Under the pieces are notes generated by a model. It had not been told where the DNA came from, searched no databases, and saw only the letters and a list, made by a program, of their open reading frames with translations. A program made the translations under genes and the position numbers. Shown piece after piece: positions 44,575 to 54,121 of a DNA stretch of 64,000 nucleotides. Numbering within the stretch: the stretch's first letter is position 1; each line of letters starts with the position of its first letter. Source of the DNA: Streptomyces sp. JJ66 (GTDB lineage: Bacteria > Actinomycetota > Actinomycetes > Streptomycetales > Streptomycetaceae); NCBI RefSeq assembly GCF_019303495.1, contig NZ_JAEVFI010000005.1, forward strand, positions 1 to 64,000, in the 5' to 3' direction.

Positions 44575-47500
44575 TCAGGCGACCATCAAGCGCCGCAGGT
44601 CTGTCGCATATTTTGAGATAAGGGCCGGAGACAGGTGCGGGATGTCCCAGGCCGGTCCGATGCCGGTCGCCTGGACTGCTTCCCGGAAGCGAGCCGACGG
44701 GATGACCGAACCGGGCACCGCCTTCTCCGGCTCCTGGAAGCCGTGCAGGAGGGGGAGAACCGAGGCCTGGCGTAGTGCCTCTGGCAGGGTGCGCAGGGCG
44801 GCTTCGAGGCGAACGAGCCAGTCACCGTAGTCCGCGATTCGTTCGATGCGGTGCCCGTCGTCGATGAGCCACTGCACGAACGTGTCGAGCGAGATGCCGT
44901 CGTCGTGCGGGTTCACCAGACTGAAGGTGCGGTACCCGGAGGTGTCCCACCCCAACGTGACGACCGACGCCGTGGTGAAGTCAACGGGCAGGCCATCGTA
45001 GTGGGCATGAGGCAGGTCACCGCTATCGGTCTGGTAGAACGAGAGTGGGGCCACGCCAGTCGCGAGCACGCTGAAGAGGAGTCGGCTGAACATGTCGGAT
45101 ATGTTCAGTTGCCCTGAATACCGGCTGTGCGCGAGGATCATGTTGGATCGAAACACCGTCACCGGAAGTCCGCAAAGATCGTGGGCCTCTCGAAGTAGCA
45201 CCTCTCCGGCCCACTTGCTCGTCGCGTATCCGCTGGCGTACCCGTCGTCAACGGGCTGGATCGGCAGCGCGGTGCGCACGTCGGAATCCTCGTCAAGAGG
45301 TTGCCCTGTCCGGGACGTTGCCACGGCCACGCTGGAGATGTACGTGAAGGACTTGAGTCGGTTGGTCAGGGACAGCCGGATGAGTTCCGCGGTTCCGACT
45401 ACGTTGGCGTCGAACAGGTGGTGGTAGGGCAGCACGTGATTCACCAGGGCGCCCGCGTGGACAATCAGATCCACCTCGCTGGTCAGCCGTTCCCACGTTG
45501 CTTCGTCCAGGCCTAGTCTGGGCTCAGCGATGTCGCCCGTCAGGACCTCCAGATGTTCGGCGGCCAGTTCCTCGAAGGTGCGGGTTAGTTCGGGCGCGTC
45601 GCTACCGAAGGCGTCGGTCAAGCGCTGCCTGGCGGCATTCTGGGACTTACCGCGGACCAAGACGATCAGCTTGCCGTCGACTGAGGCTAGCCTCTGGAGC
45701 CACTCCAGGGTGAGGAAACGCCCCAGGTACCCGCTCGCACCGGTCAGCAGGACGCGGTGTGGTCCCCCCGCAGGTCCCGGGAGGCTACGGGCGCCATCCA
45801 GCGTCCCCGTGTCAATAAATCGGTCCAGGGTGAGGTCCTTGGCATGCACTTCGGTGGCGTCCTCGCCGTGTACCGAGGCGAACGTGGGTCGCGTCGCGGG
45901 AGCCGTGAGCTTGGCCTCGATGTAGGCGGCTAGCTGTCCCAGGTCGTGCGCGGGACTGATGATGACGTCGACCGGTACCCGGATACCGAAGATATCGTGT
46001 AGTAGATTCGACAGTGACACCGCCGACAGCGAGTCCCCACCGAGGTCCCGGAAGTGGGCGGAAGGGCTCACTTCGGTCATTGAGGCCACCAGCAGCGCCC
46101 TTGCCGCCTGCTGGACTGTCTCCAGCACCGGCCGGTCGCTGCCTGTGCGGCGTAGGTCAAGCAACTCTTGCCTCTCGCGGGCCGAGATGTCGGCGTACAG
46201 TTGCTCCAGCCGCTCGCCGTAGTGTTCCACGAGCTTGGGCCACAGCAACTTGCGGTGGTCCGAGAGCAGGCCGTTGATCTGGCTGAACGGCTCGGTCTCG
46301 AGCAGCAGGCCCCGGGGGATCTCGTACGAGTTCAGGCCAGCGTCCTTCGCGATCCGCCGGAACGATTCGCTCAGCAGCTGTTCGAGGTGCTCCCGGTCCT
46401 CCCCGTACCGTGCCAGGGCGTCCGGGGTGGGGACGACGACAGCGAGCAGGTAGGAGCGCTCGCTCTTGCCGTGGACGAAGATCTGCCGTATCAGCGGACT
46501 GGCGGCGAAAACCGCTTCCAACCGGGCGGTCGCCACGAATTCGCCCTGGGAAAGCTTCAGGACACTCTTGCGGCGGTCCACAACTGCGATGCGGTGCGGA
46601 CCGAGCTCCGCGACGATGTCGCCGGACTTGTAGTAGCCGTCCTCGTCGAAAAGATCCCTCGTCAACTCGGGTTGCTTGTAGTAGCCGGGAATGATGGAGT
46701 CACTCTTGAGGAGGAGCTCGCCCCGAGGGTGCGGAGTGTCCGTGCGGAAGTAGCCAAGCTCAGGCACGTCAGCCAGCTTGTAGTCGGTCACGGGCGGGCG
46801 CAGCAGCTCACCATCCACGGAGATGCCCGCAGCCTCCGTGGAACCGTAGATGTTGTGGAGGGGGATGCCGAGGAGGCCCTCGGTGAACTCGGTCAGTTCG
46901 GCGGACAACGGCGCGGAGCTGGAACTGGCCCAGGTGACGCGCCCGCCGAGGACGTCCTCGCGGAGGTGCTTGCGCACCTCTGTCGCAGCCACCTCCAGGT
47001 GAGCGCCTTCGGTGGTCAGCCGGTCCAGCTCGCTCAGGTAACGCTGGTGAAGCATCTCGCATACGCGCGGCACCAGGGACAGCTCAGTGGGTCGTACGAG
47101 TGCGATGTCCTCAAAGAGTGTCGACAGATCGCTGCTGGCAGTGAAGCAGCTGATGCCACCGCGTACCAGTGCGTTCTTCAGCGAGGAGTGGCCGGCGACA
47201 TGGCTCATCGGCATGTAGTTGATGGTGACCACGTCCGTGCCGGCGAACAGCTTTGACCAGGTGCCGCCCCACATCGCCCGGGCCAACCGCTCGCTATACA
47301 TGGCGCCCTTCGGCGTTCCTGTGCTCCCCGAGGTGTAGATGAGCATCGAGAGAGGATCCTCCTCCTTGCCGGGGGTGTGCAGGGGTGCCTCGGACAGGTC
47401 TGCGCCTCGGTCAAGGATTTCCGACAGGGCTATGAGGTCTACCTCCCGTCCAGCCCGTGCAAGACTCTCGCGGGCGGTGGCGAATCGGTCCGCCTGGTCC

Positions 47501-47985
47501 TCGGCCTGTGGGTGATAGTCGAACACGACCAGCCGCTGGACCGAGGGTGTGTGCAGGGCCAGTTCGGTCGCCGTGCCCAGGCGCTCGATGTTCGTGGCGA
47601 GGAGGAACGGCTCGCTCTCTGCCACGATGGACCTCAAATGCTCGATAGGCGCACTGGTTTGCAGCGGAACGCTGACGAGACCGAGGTGGATGCAGGCCAA
47701 GTCCAGCGTTGCGTAGTCCCGGCTGGTGAAACCGAGCAGGGCCACATGGTCGCCCGCCCTCAGAGGGCGCTGCGGGTGATGGTGCCATTCGCGTGCCACC
47801 GCGCGGATTCGACTCCACAGTTCGCTGTAGGTGGTGGTCTCGTAGTGTGGCAGCAGTCGGGCCGAGACGAGCCCGGTCCGAGCGTCCCGCACGAACTCCT
47901 TCGCGCGTTCGCCGACGGCGGGTCGGTCCGCGTGGCGCTCAAAGACATCTGCCATGACTTGTGCGATTCGCAATGTGATCTCCAC
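44575..47985 (-). CDS. Carboxylic acid reductase (A-T-R, FadD9/CAR family)
   Basis: 1136 residues from GTG 47985. The adenylation domain has its P-loop near 220 (YTSGSTGTPKGAMY) and NIYGSTEAAG. A carrier domain with the phosphopantetheine serine DLGGDSLSAVS is near 650. A C-terminal NADPH reductase domain has GASGYLGRF near 750 and YATSKWAGE near 922. The enzyme activates a carboxylic acid with ATP, loads it on the carrier and reduces it to the aldehyde; a phosphopantetheinyl transferase must come from elsewhere. It is the last gene of a phzC-phzD-phzE-CAR set, so DHHA or a product of it is the likely substrate (inference). No ribosome-binding site is visible, and the start is uncertain. Confidence 0.9.
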   Translation of the reverse strand: MEITLRIAQVMADVFERHADRPAVGERAKEFVRDARTGLVSARLLPHYETTTYSELWSRIRAVAREWHHHPQRPLRAGDHVALLGFTSRDYATLDLACIHLGLVSVPLQTSAPIEHLRSIVAESEPFLLATNIERLGTATELALHTPSVQRLVVFDYHPQAEDQADRFATARESLARAGREVDLIALSEILDRGADLSEAPLHTPGKEEDPLSMLIYTSGSTGTPKGAMYSERLARAMWGGTWSKLFAGTDVVTINYMPMSHVAGHSSLKNALVRGGISCFTASSDLSTLFEDIALVRPTELSLVPRVCEMLHQRYLSELDRLTTEGAHLEVAATEVRKHLREDVLGGRVTWASSSSAPLSAELTEFTEGLLGIPLHNIYGSTEAAGISVDGELLRPPVTDYKLADVPELGYFRTDTPHPRGELLLKSDSIIPGYYKQPELTRDLFDEDGYYKSGDIVAELGPHRIAVVDRRKSVLKLSQGEFVATARLEAVFAASPLIRQIFVHGKSERSYLLAVVVPTPDALARYGEDREHLEQLLSESFRRIAKDAGLNSYEIPRGLLLETEPFSQINGLLSDHRKLLWPKLVEHYGERLEQLYADISARERQELLDLRRTGSDRPVLETVQQAARALLVASMTEVSPSAHFRDLGGDSLSAVSLSNLLHDIFGIRVPVDVIISPAHDLGQLAAYIEAKLTAPATRPTFASVHGEDATEVHAKDLTLDRFIDTGTLDGARSLPGPAGGPHRVLLTGASGYLGRFLTLEWLQRLASVDGKLIVLVRGKSQNAARQRLTDAFGSDAPELTRTFEELAAEHLEVLTGDIAEPRLGLDEATWERLTSEVDLIVHAGALVNHVLPYHHLFDANVVGTAELIRLSLTNRLKSFTYISSVAVATSRTGQPLDEDSDVRTALPIQPVDDGYASGYATSKWAGEVLLREAHDLCGLPVTVFRSNMILAHSRYSGQLNISDMFSRLLFSVLATGVAPLSFYQTDSGDLPHAHYDGLPVDFTTASVVTLGWDTSGYRTFSLVNPHDDGISLDTFVQWLIDDGHRIERIADYGDWLVRLEAALRTLPEALRQASVLPLLHGFQEPEKAVPGSVIPSARFREAVQATGIGPAWDIPHLSPALISKYATDLRRLMVA

Positions 47986-47990
47986 GTCAG

Positions 47991-48005
47991 ATAGTTGATG
48001 ACTAT
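47991..48005. promoter_or_regulatory. Inverted repeat just upstream of CAR
   Basis: ATAGT-TGATG-ACTAT lies six bases before the CAR GTG. With the 137-bp gap after phzE it suggests that CAR may have a separate promoter or operator. Weak evidence. Confidence 0.35.
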
Positions 48006-48122
48006 GTGTCGGGTGTGCATGAGAATCTCGGAGAGTGAGAGAGTGGGCCGACACGGTTGATGGAGTGGTCAAGGCGATCCGGCCAGGAGAGCGCCAGGTT
48101 GTTCCGGTGCCCCGGCCGGTCC

Positions 48123-50072
48123 TCACATCGCCTGCTTGTCCACCACCTCGGCCAACAAGGCGCCGACGATACGGACGCCGTGCTCGGTGAGCAGCGACTC
48201 GGCGTGGAACTGTGTTGAGGCGAAGTGCGGACCGCGAAGCGCGTGCACCTCACCGGTGACCACATCCCTACTCACTCGTATCGGGCCCACGCCGTCGCAC
48301 AACACCTCCTCCTCAGCGCTGCGGGCTGCGAATGTGTTGTAGAAGCCGACGCGTTCGCGGCTGCCGAAGAAATCAATCTGTCGCTGCACGCCTTGGTTGG
48401 GTACGTCCCTGCGGCGTAGAGGGAATCCGAGTTGGGTGCTGAGCACCTGGTGACTGAGGCAGACCGCGAGGAACGGACGGCGTTCCCGCAGTAGGGTTTC
48501 GACCGCCCGGTGCAGATGGGCGATCTTTGGGTTGCCGGCTTCTCGAGGGTCGCCGGGGCCAGGGCCCATGAGGACGAGGTCGTGCCCGTCGAAGGCGTAG
48601 GGCTCGTCGAAACGGCACACCGTCACCAACAGTCCCAGCGAACGAAGTTGGTGGCGGAGCATCCAAGTAAAGGTGTCCTCCGCATCCACTACCAAGGCCG
48701 TACGACCGCTCAGGGCTGGCACAGGATGCAGGCGGGTGGCATCCTTCGCCAGCCAGAAGCCGGCGAGTGTCGTGTTACGCCGTTCTAGGACCGCTCGGAC
48801 GTCCGGGTGCCTCGCGAAGTAAGTCGGCTGACCTATGGGCGAGTCGGCACCCAGCGCGGGGCGTTGCCCTGCGGGGCCGCTGTCCGTCCGCAGGGCGGCA
48901 AGCAGCCCAGCCGCCTTCGCCCGGGTCTCGGCAACTTCGGAAGCGGGGTTGGAGTGGCGTACGAGGGTGGCACCGACGCCCACCCGCACCCGCCCCCTGG
49001 CGTCGATATCGGCAGTCCGGATCGCGATGGATGAGTCCAGGGCGGGCTCGCCGTTGGTGTCTCGCCCGATGAGGGCCAGCACTCCGCTGTAGTAGCCGCG
49101 GCCGTGTGACTCGTACCGGCTGATGACCCGGCAGGCGCTTTCGACGGGGCTGCCGGTAACCGTCGGGGCGAACATTGCCTCCCGCAGGATCAAGCGCGGG
49201 TCGAGGGTGCTATGTCCCTCGATGAAGTACTCGGTGTGTGCGAGCCGAGCCATTTCCTTGAGGTGTGGGCCTACCACGCGGCCGCCCGACGCGCAGATCC
49301 TGGCCATCATCTTCAGCTCTTCGTCGACGACCATGTACAGTTCGTCAGCTTCCTTACGGTCGGCCAGGAAGTCCAGGACACCTGTGAGGGTCGGTCCGGT
49401 GGCCGGGTAGCGGTAGGTGCCGCTGATGGGGTTCATGACGGCGGTGCCACCCGTGAGGCTGACGTGACGCTCGGGAGTGGCACCCACGAAGGTGCGGTCG
49501 CCGGTGTGGACGATGAAGGTCCAGTAGGCGCCCGACTCGCCGCGCAGGAGGCGGTGGAAGAACGACAGCGCTTTGTGGTGGGAGTAGTCGGTGATGTCTG
49601 CGACGAAGGAGCGCTTGATGACGAAGTTGGCGCCCTTGCCTTCGCCGATCTCGTCCGCGATGACCGCGCGGACCAGATCGGCGTAGTCCTCGTCGGTAAC
49701 GTCGAAGTGCTCGCCGGTCACCAGCGTCGGCTCGTTCGGCAGATGCTCCAGCACCTCAGCCACAGGCAGCTGGCCCTGGCCAGTGACGGTCATGGCGAGG
49801 AGCGGCTCGCCGTCATCCACGCAGGCGAATCCGCGCTCAGCGATCTGCCGGTACGGGATGAGCGCCAGCACGTCGTGGTGAGCGCTATCGGGGCCCGACG
49901 GGCATTCCGAAACGGGGATGTCCCCCAGGGTTGCTGCTGTCGAGATGTCGCCCACGAGCACGTCGAGCGTGTTCGGGCCAGTCGCCTCCGGGCGGTGCAG
50001 TAACGCGAAGGCGGGTGGTTGGGGCGCCAGTACCCGGTCGAGGAGCTCCTCGGCCAGGGGGTGTGCGGTCAT
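48123..50072 (-). CDS. phzE: 2-amino-2-desoxyisochorismate synthase (PhzE)
   Basis: 649 residues joining a chorismate-using synthase domain to a glutamine amidotransferase. The chorismate domain holds [23 protein letters not shown] and [15 protein letters not shown] motifs (to about residue 420). The amidotransferase has the catalytic Cys in [12 protein letters not shown] (near 536) and His/Glu in TQFHAESLL (near 624). It makes ADIC from chorismate and glutamine. The fused order and the adjacent PhzD distinguish it from TrpEG. The start overlaps the phzD stop (ATGA). Confidence 0.93.
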   Translation of the reverse strand: MTAHPLAEELLDRVLAPQPPAFALLHRPEATGPNTLDVLVGDISTAATLGDIPVSECPSGPDSAHHDVLALIPYRQIAERGFACVDDGEPLLAMTVTGQGQLPVAEVLEHLPNEPTLVTGEHFDVTDEDYADLVRAVIADEIGEGKGANFVIKRSFVADITDYSHHKALSFFHRLLRGESGAYWTFIVHTGDRTFVGATPERHVSLTGGTAVMNPISGTYRYPATGPTLTGVLDFLADRKEADELYMVVDEELKMMARICASGGRVVGPHLKEMARLAHTEYFIEGHSTLDPRLILREAMFAPTVTGSPVESACRVISRYESHGRGYYSGVLALIGRDTNGEPALDSSIAIRTADIDARGRVRVGVGATLVRHSNPASEVAETRAKAAGLLAALRTDSGPAGQRPALGADSPIGQPTYFARHPDVRAVLERRNTTLAGFWLAKDATRLHPVPALSGRTALVVDAEDTFTWMLRHQLRSLGLLVTVCRFDEPYAFDGHDLVLMGPGPGDPREAGNPKIAHLHRAVETLLRERRPFLAVCLSHQVLSTQLGFPLRRRDVPNQGVQRQIDFFGSRERVGFYNTFAARSAEEEVLCDGVGPIRVSRDVVTGEVHALRGPHFASTQFHAESLLTEHGVRIVGALLAEVVDKQAM

Positions 50073-50746
50073 ATGTTCAGTTCCTGAGCGTCGGACGGGA
50101 CGGGCGGGGTGGATGACTCCAGCGCGGTGGCGATGGAGTCGGTGGTGGTGACCACGGCGCAGCGCCGGGCCGCGTACTCGATGGCGAGGCGGTGGTCGTC
50201 GGCGGAGAAGTCCGCGACGGCGTCGGCCACCAAGAACGGTTGGATGTCGTGGGTGAACGCCTCCACCACGCTCATCAGCACGCCGACGTGCGCGTACACG
50301 CCGCAGATGACCAGTTGGTCGCGGCCGTGCTCGCGCAGCCAGCGCAGGAGTCCCGAACGGTGGAAGGCGCTGTAGCGCCACTTGGTGAACACCGCATCCC
50401 GGGGCGCGGGCGCGAGCGGTTCGACGACCGCCCGGTCAGCTGGGTCGACGCGCATGCCAGGTCCCCAGAAGTCCTTCAGCAGCCCGCGCTGCTCGTCCGA
50501 CATACCACCGGGCTGGGCTGTGTACGCCACAGGCACGCCCGATGCGACGGCTTGGCGCCGCAACCGGGCCGCGTTGCGTACGAGCGGGTCGCGGACTGCG
50601 CGCGGAAACGGCTGCAGAAAGTAGTGCTGCATGTCGTGGACGAGCAAGGCCACCCGGCCGGGGTCCACGGTCCAGTGAGCGGTGTTGGGAGGCAGGACCT
50701 CCGCTGACGGCAGTGAATAGGGCTCAATGGGGGGAATGCCCGCCAT
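50069..50746 (-). CDS. phzD: Isochorismatase-family PhzD (makes DHHA)
   Basis: 225 residues. Asp38 (LVHDMQ) and Lys122 (FTKWRYSAF) fall at the same positions as the catalytic residues of Pseudomonas PhzD, and [11 protein letters not shown] carries the Tyr-Ala-His signature in place of the usual Cys. It hydrolyses the vinyl ether of ADIC to DHHA and pyruvate. AGGAAGG precedes the ATG. Confidence 0.94.
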   Translation of the reverse strand: MAGIPPIEPYSLPSAEVLPPNTAHWTVDPGRVALLVHDMQHYFLQPFPRAVRDPLVRNAARLRRQAVASGVPVAYTAQPGGMSDEQRGLLKDFWGPGMRVDPADRAVVEPLAPAPRDAVFTKWRYSAFHRSGLLRWLREHGRDQLVICGVYAHVGVLMSVVEAFTHDIQPFLVADAVADFSADDHRLAIEYAARRCAVVTTTDSIATALESSTPPVPSDAQELNI

Positions 50747-50843
50747 GATGTTCCTTCCTGAAATTCCACCTGAGCTCTTGAGCTCCTGCAGGTCGTGAGA
50801 CGAACCCGGGGCCGCCGGGCGCTTGAGTGCGGAGCCGGTGCTC

Positions 50844-52046
50844 TCAGGCCATGACCGTGGCTGCCGCCCGTCCGCTTACCCGCCAGGCACCGACCGAGGC
50901 GAGAGCCTGGGCGGGGTTGAGACGCGGGTCGCAGAAGCTGGTGTAAAGCGTTCCGACACGGTCGATACCGGATTCGTCGGTGACGCACTCGCTGACGTCG
51001 TCGGGGGTGGTCTCCAGGTGGAGGCCGCCCGGCACGCCGCCTGCAGTCGCGACCGCCGTCTGAAACCGCTCGATTTCGTACGTCACCGAGCTCACGAAGC
51101 GGGTCTTTACCCCACCTGGCGTGGTGACCGTGTTTCCGTGCATGGGGTCGCTCAGCCAGAGCACCGGATGTCCAGCTGCCCGGACAGCCTCGACGAGCGG
51201 AGGCAGCCGTTCGGCCACCGAGTCGGCTCCCATCCGGGCGATCAGGGTGAGCCTGCCCGGCGTGCGAGCGGGGTCGAGCCGTTCACAGAGGACCCGCAGC
51301 TCGTCGGGGGTCATCCGCGGGCCGACCTTGCACGCCACGGGATTGGCCACTTGGGCGAGCAGGGCCACATGTGCTCCGTCGACCTGACGGGTGCGCTCGC
51401 CGATCCACGGCCAGTGCGTGGAGGCCAGCATCAGGCGCCCCTGCTCGTCGCGACGCACCATGGGGATCTCGTAGTCGAGGAGCAGGGCCTCGTGGCTCGT
51501 CCAGACCGGCGCGCCGATCAGGGTGTGAGCACGCGGGGCGCGCCAGCCGAGGTGGCCCATGATATCGTAGGCCGACTGATACCCTGTCAGTATCCGTTCC
51601 GGATCGGGTTCCCGCAGAGCGGGATCGGGCTCTGGGCTGTTGACCATGTGTCCCCGGTAGACAGGGAGTTTGAGATCTCCCACTTGTTCCAGGGGTTGCG
51701 AACGAGGTTTGGCGTACTGACCGGCGATTCGACCCACGCGCACGACCGGCTTGCCGCTTTCCATCTCCAGTGCGCCGGCGAGCATGTTTAACAGCCCCGC
51801 CTTGCGTGCCACGTGGTCGCCGGTGCTCTCTGCCGGGTCCTCGGCGCAGTCGCCGACTTGCATGACATGGGCTTCTCCCGCCGCGACCTGACTGAGCAGG
51901 ACACGCAACCCGTCCACGTCCCGGGCCTCTACGAGAGGAGGACGGTTTGCGAGTTCCTTCCGGATCTCTCTGGCGCGGGCGCGGTCTCCCCACGGCGGCT
52001 GCTGCAGTGCTGACTCGTACTTGATATCGAGCAGTCCATCGTCCAT
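50844..52046 (-). CDS. phzC: DAHP synthase, class II (PhzC)
   Basis: 400 residues of the class II DAHP synthase family. Motifs include [55 protein letters not shown] and [18 protein letters not shown]. It condenses erythrose-4-phosphate and PEP to feed the shikimate pathway for a dedicated product. ATG 52046 is preceded by GGGTGAAACA; ATGs at 52058 and 52061 are less well placed. It is the first gene of the leftward phzC-D-E-CAR set. Confidence 0.92.
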   Translation of the reverse strand: MDDGLLDIKYESALQQPPWGDRARAREIRKELANRPPLVEARDVDGLRVLLSQVAAGEAHVMQVGDCAEDPAESTGDHVARKAGLLNMLAGALEMESGKPVVRVGRIAGQYAKPRSQPLEQVGDLKLPVYRGHMVNSPEPDPALREPDPERILTGYQSAYDIMGHLGWRAPRAHTLIGAPVWTSHEALLLDYEIPMVRRDEQGRLMLASTHWPWIGERTRQVDGAHVALLAQVANPVACKVGPRMTPDELRVLCERLDPARTPGRLTLIARMGADSVAERLPPLVEAVRAAGHPVLWLSDPMHGNTVTTPGGVKTRFVSSVTYEIERFQTAVATAGGVPGGLHLETTPDDVSECVTDESGIDRVGTLYTSFCDPRLNPAQALASVGAWRVSGRAAATVMA

Positions 52047-52084
52047 TGTTTCACCCATCATGAATGCCGTAGGAACGCCGCCCT

Positions 52085-52108
52085 GCCGCCCGCATTTTTG
52101 CAGGCGGC
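52085..52108 (-). promoter_or_regulatory. Hairpin in the phzC leader
   Basis: A 9-bp stem (GCCGCCTGC with GCGGGCGGC on the minus strand, one G-U pair) and an A-rich loop lie about 40 bases before the chosen phzC start. It might influence translation or transcription of the set. Confidence 0.45.
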
Positions 52109-52297
52109 ATCAAGGGAAATGGATGGGGAATCAAAGTGGGCGGATAATCGACCACAGCAAACACGCTCGACCCCCCGGTCGTCCGCCGACGCGTCTCGTC
52201 GACACGACAGATCATGGAACGTGACAAGATCGCTTGCCAAGCACTTTCGGTGTAGTCCGTCAAGTAGTCAGCGGTCCGTCAGGTGGTCGAAAGTGCG

Positions 52298-52425
52298 TCA
52301 AGTTCGGGTCAGCAGGTAGAGCCAGCCCTTGGGGTGGAGGTGGGTAATGTCCCCGGCGGCCCAGGTACCGGGGCGTGCGGCGGTGAAGTCCCGGCCGATC
52401 AGGTCCGGCGTCGGCGCTGGACAGG
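52298..52425 (-). pseudogene. IS3-family transposase (OrfB) remnant
   Basis: The minus strand reads PDLIGRDFTAARPGTWAAGD, then ITHLHPKGWLYLLTRT and a stop. This is the well-conserved start of the IS3 integrase core (RDFTA, then GDITY and GWLYLA in intact copies). No further catalytic part is present. It lies between phzC and the MFS gene. Confidence 0.8.
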
Positions 52426-52444
52426 GGAAGCTTCACCGGCAGCG

Positions 52445-52490
52445 CATCACCAGTCCCTGTTCGGCGAAGGCCGAACAGGGACTGGTGATG
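52445..52490 (-). terminator. 21-bp perfect hairpin after the MFS gene
   Basis: A perfect 21-bp inverted repeat (CATCACCAGTCCCTGTTCGGC and its complement) with a GAAG loop sits six bases after the MFS stop. It should stop transcription from the exporter gene before the phz set. Confidence 0.9.
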
Positions 52491-52495
52491 GGTGA

Positions 52496-54019
52496 TCAAG
52501 CCTTGCTTTCCACTCGGTCCGCAGTGGGCTCGCCAGGCATACGGGTGTCAGGTTCACTGGGCTCCGACTTGGGGAGCCAGCGCAGCGCGACAACCCCGAG
52601 TACGGCGTGCAACAGGCCGGCCACCGCGGCAGCAGCGTGAAGGCCGGTAACGAAGGCCGCCTTCGCCTCCTGAAGTGCGGTGGGCACGAGGTCGGGTAGC
52701 TGAAGGGTCTCGTCGAGGGTGGGGGCAAGAGCTGGCCCCTGGAGCCGGAAGATTAGCGCGGCGAGTGAGCCGAGGAGTGCGATACCGAGGGCATTGCCGA
52801 TCTCGTTGCTGGTCTCGGCGATCGCGCCGGCTGACCCTGCTCGCTCCGTAGGTACTGCACCGACCGCGGTGTCGGCGACGAGGCTGAAGGAGATGCCGTA
52901 GCCCACACTAGCGATCACCGTTGAGGCGACATACCAACCGACCCCGTCTGCCGTCGTGGTGAGGAGCAAGAGCCCCAGACCGGCCGCGATGGAGAAGTGG
53001 CAGATGATGAGTGCGGTCTTCTTACCGATGCGATCGACGACCGTCGGTGTGATAATGCAGGAGACCGTGAGGACGACCGCACCCGGGAGCGCCAGGAGTG
53101 CAGCGTGCAGGACGCTCAGGCTTAGGACGGACTGGAGGTAGATGCCTGCCAGGTATGCCGCTGCCGACCACGCTGCCAGCGGCAGCAGACCAGTGATGAT
53201 CGCGATTGTGAAGACGCGGTCACGGAACAGGGAGAAATCGATCAGCGGGTGCTCAAGGTGCCGCTGGCGCAGAGCGAAAAACGTCAATAGCGCGATGCCG
53301 AGAAGCGCCGCCAAGACTGGCAGGACTGACACCCCGTCTGCGGCCATGCGCTTGAGACCGTACATCGTGAGCAGAAGACCTCCAGCGGAGGTTGCGACAC
53401 TGAGCGCGTCGATGCGACCTTGCCGAGTCGCGTGAACCTCACGGAGAAGTGTGGGCGCGAACAGCAAAAAAACGACGAGTACGGGGAGATTGACCAGAAA
53501 CACCGAGCCCCACCAGAACCGCTCCAGTAGGGAACCGCCGACGACTGGACCAATGGCGAACCCGGCTGCAAATGCTGCTGCGAAGATACCGATGGCTTGG
53601 GCCCGGCGCCGGGAGTCGGGGAACAACTCGCTCAGCACGGCCAGCGCCGAGGGTAGGAGGGTCGCGCCGGCCACCCCCATAAGTGCTCGGAAGGCGATGA
53701 GAAGCTCTGCGTTTGGAGCGAATGCTGCCCCAACGGAACCGATTCCGAACACCGTCGCGCCGATCATCAGCAGCTTCAGCCGACCGTAGCGGTCGCCAAT
53801 GCTGCCAAAGGCGACCAGCAAGGAGCCGACGGCAAATCCGTAGATGTCCAAGATCCACAACGCCTGGTCAGCGGTCGGCGAGAGGGCTTGGCTGATCCGC
53901 GGCATCGCCAGAAACAGGATCGATCCGTCCATGGAGACGAGGAGGACCGGTCCCAGGATCACCGCCAGCCCGAGCCACGCCCGCAGTCCGGGTGAGCTGT
54001 GCACACGCTGTTCAGTCAT
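52496..54019 (-). CDS. DHA2-type (14-TM) MFS drug exporter
   Basis: 507 residues. The family motif C is GFAIGPVVGGSLLERFWWGS, motif A is DRYGRLKLLMIG, and the opening VILGPVLLVSMDGSILFLAM is typical of SmvA/QacA-like exporters. About 14 hydrophobic segments can be counted. It probably exports the product of the neighbouring phz-CAR set or gives resistance. It is divergent from an XRE regulator. A decayed close relative lies at about 5960-6235. Confidence 0.9.
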   Translation of the reverse strand: MTEQRVHSSPGLRAWLGLAVILGPVLLVSMDGSILFLAMPRISQALSPTADQALWILDIYGFAVGSLLVAFGSIGDRYGRLKLLMIGATVFGIGSVGAAFAPNAELLIAFRALMGVAGATLLPSALAVLSELFPDSRRRAQAIGIFAAAFAAGFAIGPVVGGSLLERFWWGSVFLVNLPVLVVFLLFAPTLLREVHATRQGRIDALSVATSAGGLLLTMYGLKRMAADGVSVLPVLAALLGIALLTFFALRQRHLEHPLIDFSLFRDRVFTIAIITGLLPLAAWSAAAYLAGIYLQSVLSLSVLHAALLALPGAVVLTVSCIITPTVVDRIGKKTALIICHFSIAAGLGLLLLTTTADGVGWYVASTVIASVGYGISFSLVADTAVGAVPTERAGSAGAIAETSNEIGNALGIALLGSLAALIFRLQGPALAPTLDETLQLPDLVPTALQEAKAAFVTGLHAAAAVAGLLHAVLGVVALRWLPKSEPSEPDTRMPGEPTADRVESKA

Positions 54020-54121
54020 GACGTCCACGGTCTGACGCAGCGCGGTCGACAACCATCCCCCTGCCGTGGGTACACCCGGCAGGTACACCCACAGACCTGG
54101 TGAGCAACGTAGGCTCGACTC
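54020..54121. promoter_or_regulatory. MFS/XRE divergent control region
   Basis: Two direct copies of GGTACACCC (54069-54077, 54082-54090) are spaced 13 bp apart. TAGGCT (54110-54115) is six bases before the XRE ATG, a leaderless promoter. The repeats would cover its -35, so they are a plausible site for the XRE protein itself. Confidence 0.6.

Noticed and set aside
44575..47985. CAR as a nonribosomal peptide synthetase module
   Set aside because: There is no condensation domain; the adenylation-carrier-reductase order and length match carboxylic acid reductases.
48123..50072. PhzE as anthranilate synthase (TrpEG)
   Set aside because: The adjacent PhzD and PhzC point to ADIC formation; a tryptophan role is less likely, though not excluded by sequence reading alone.
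44575..52046. Complete phenazine cluster
   Set aside because: phzF, phzA/B and phzG are absent from the window.
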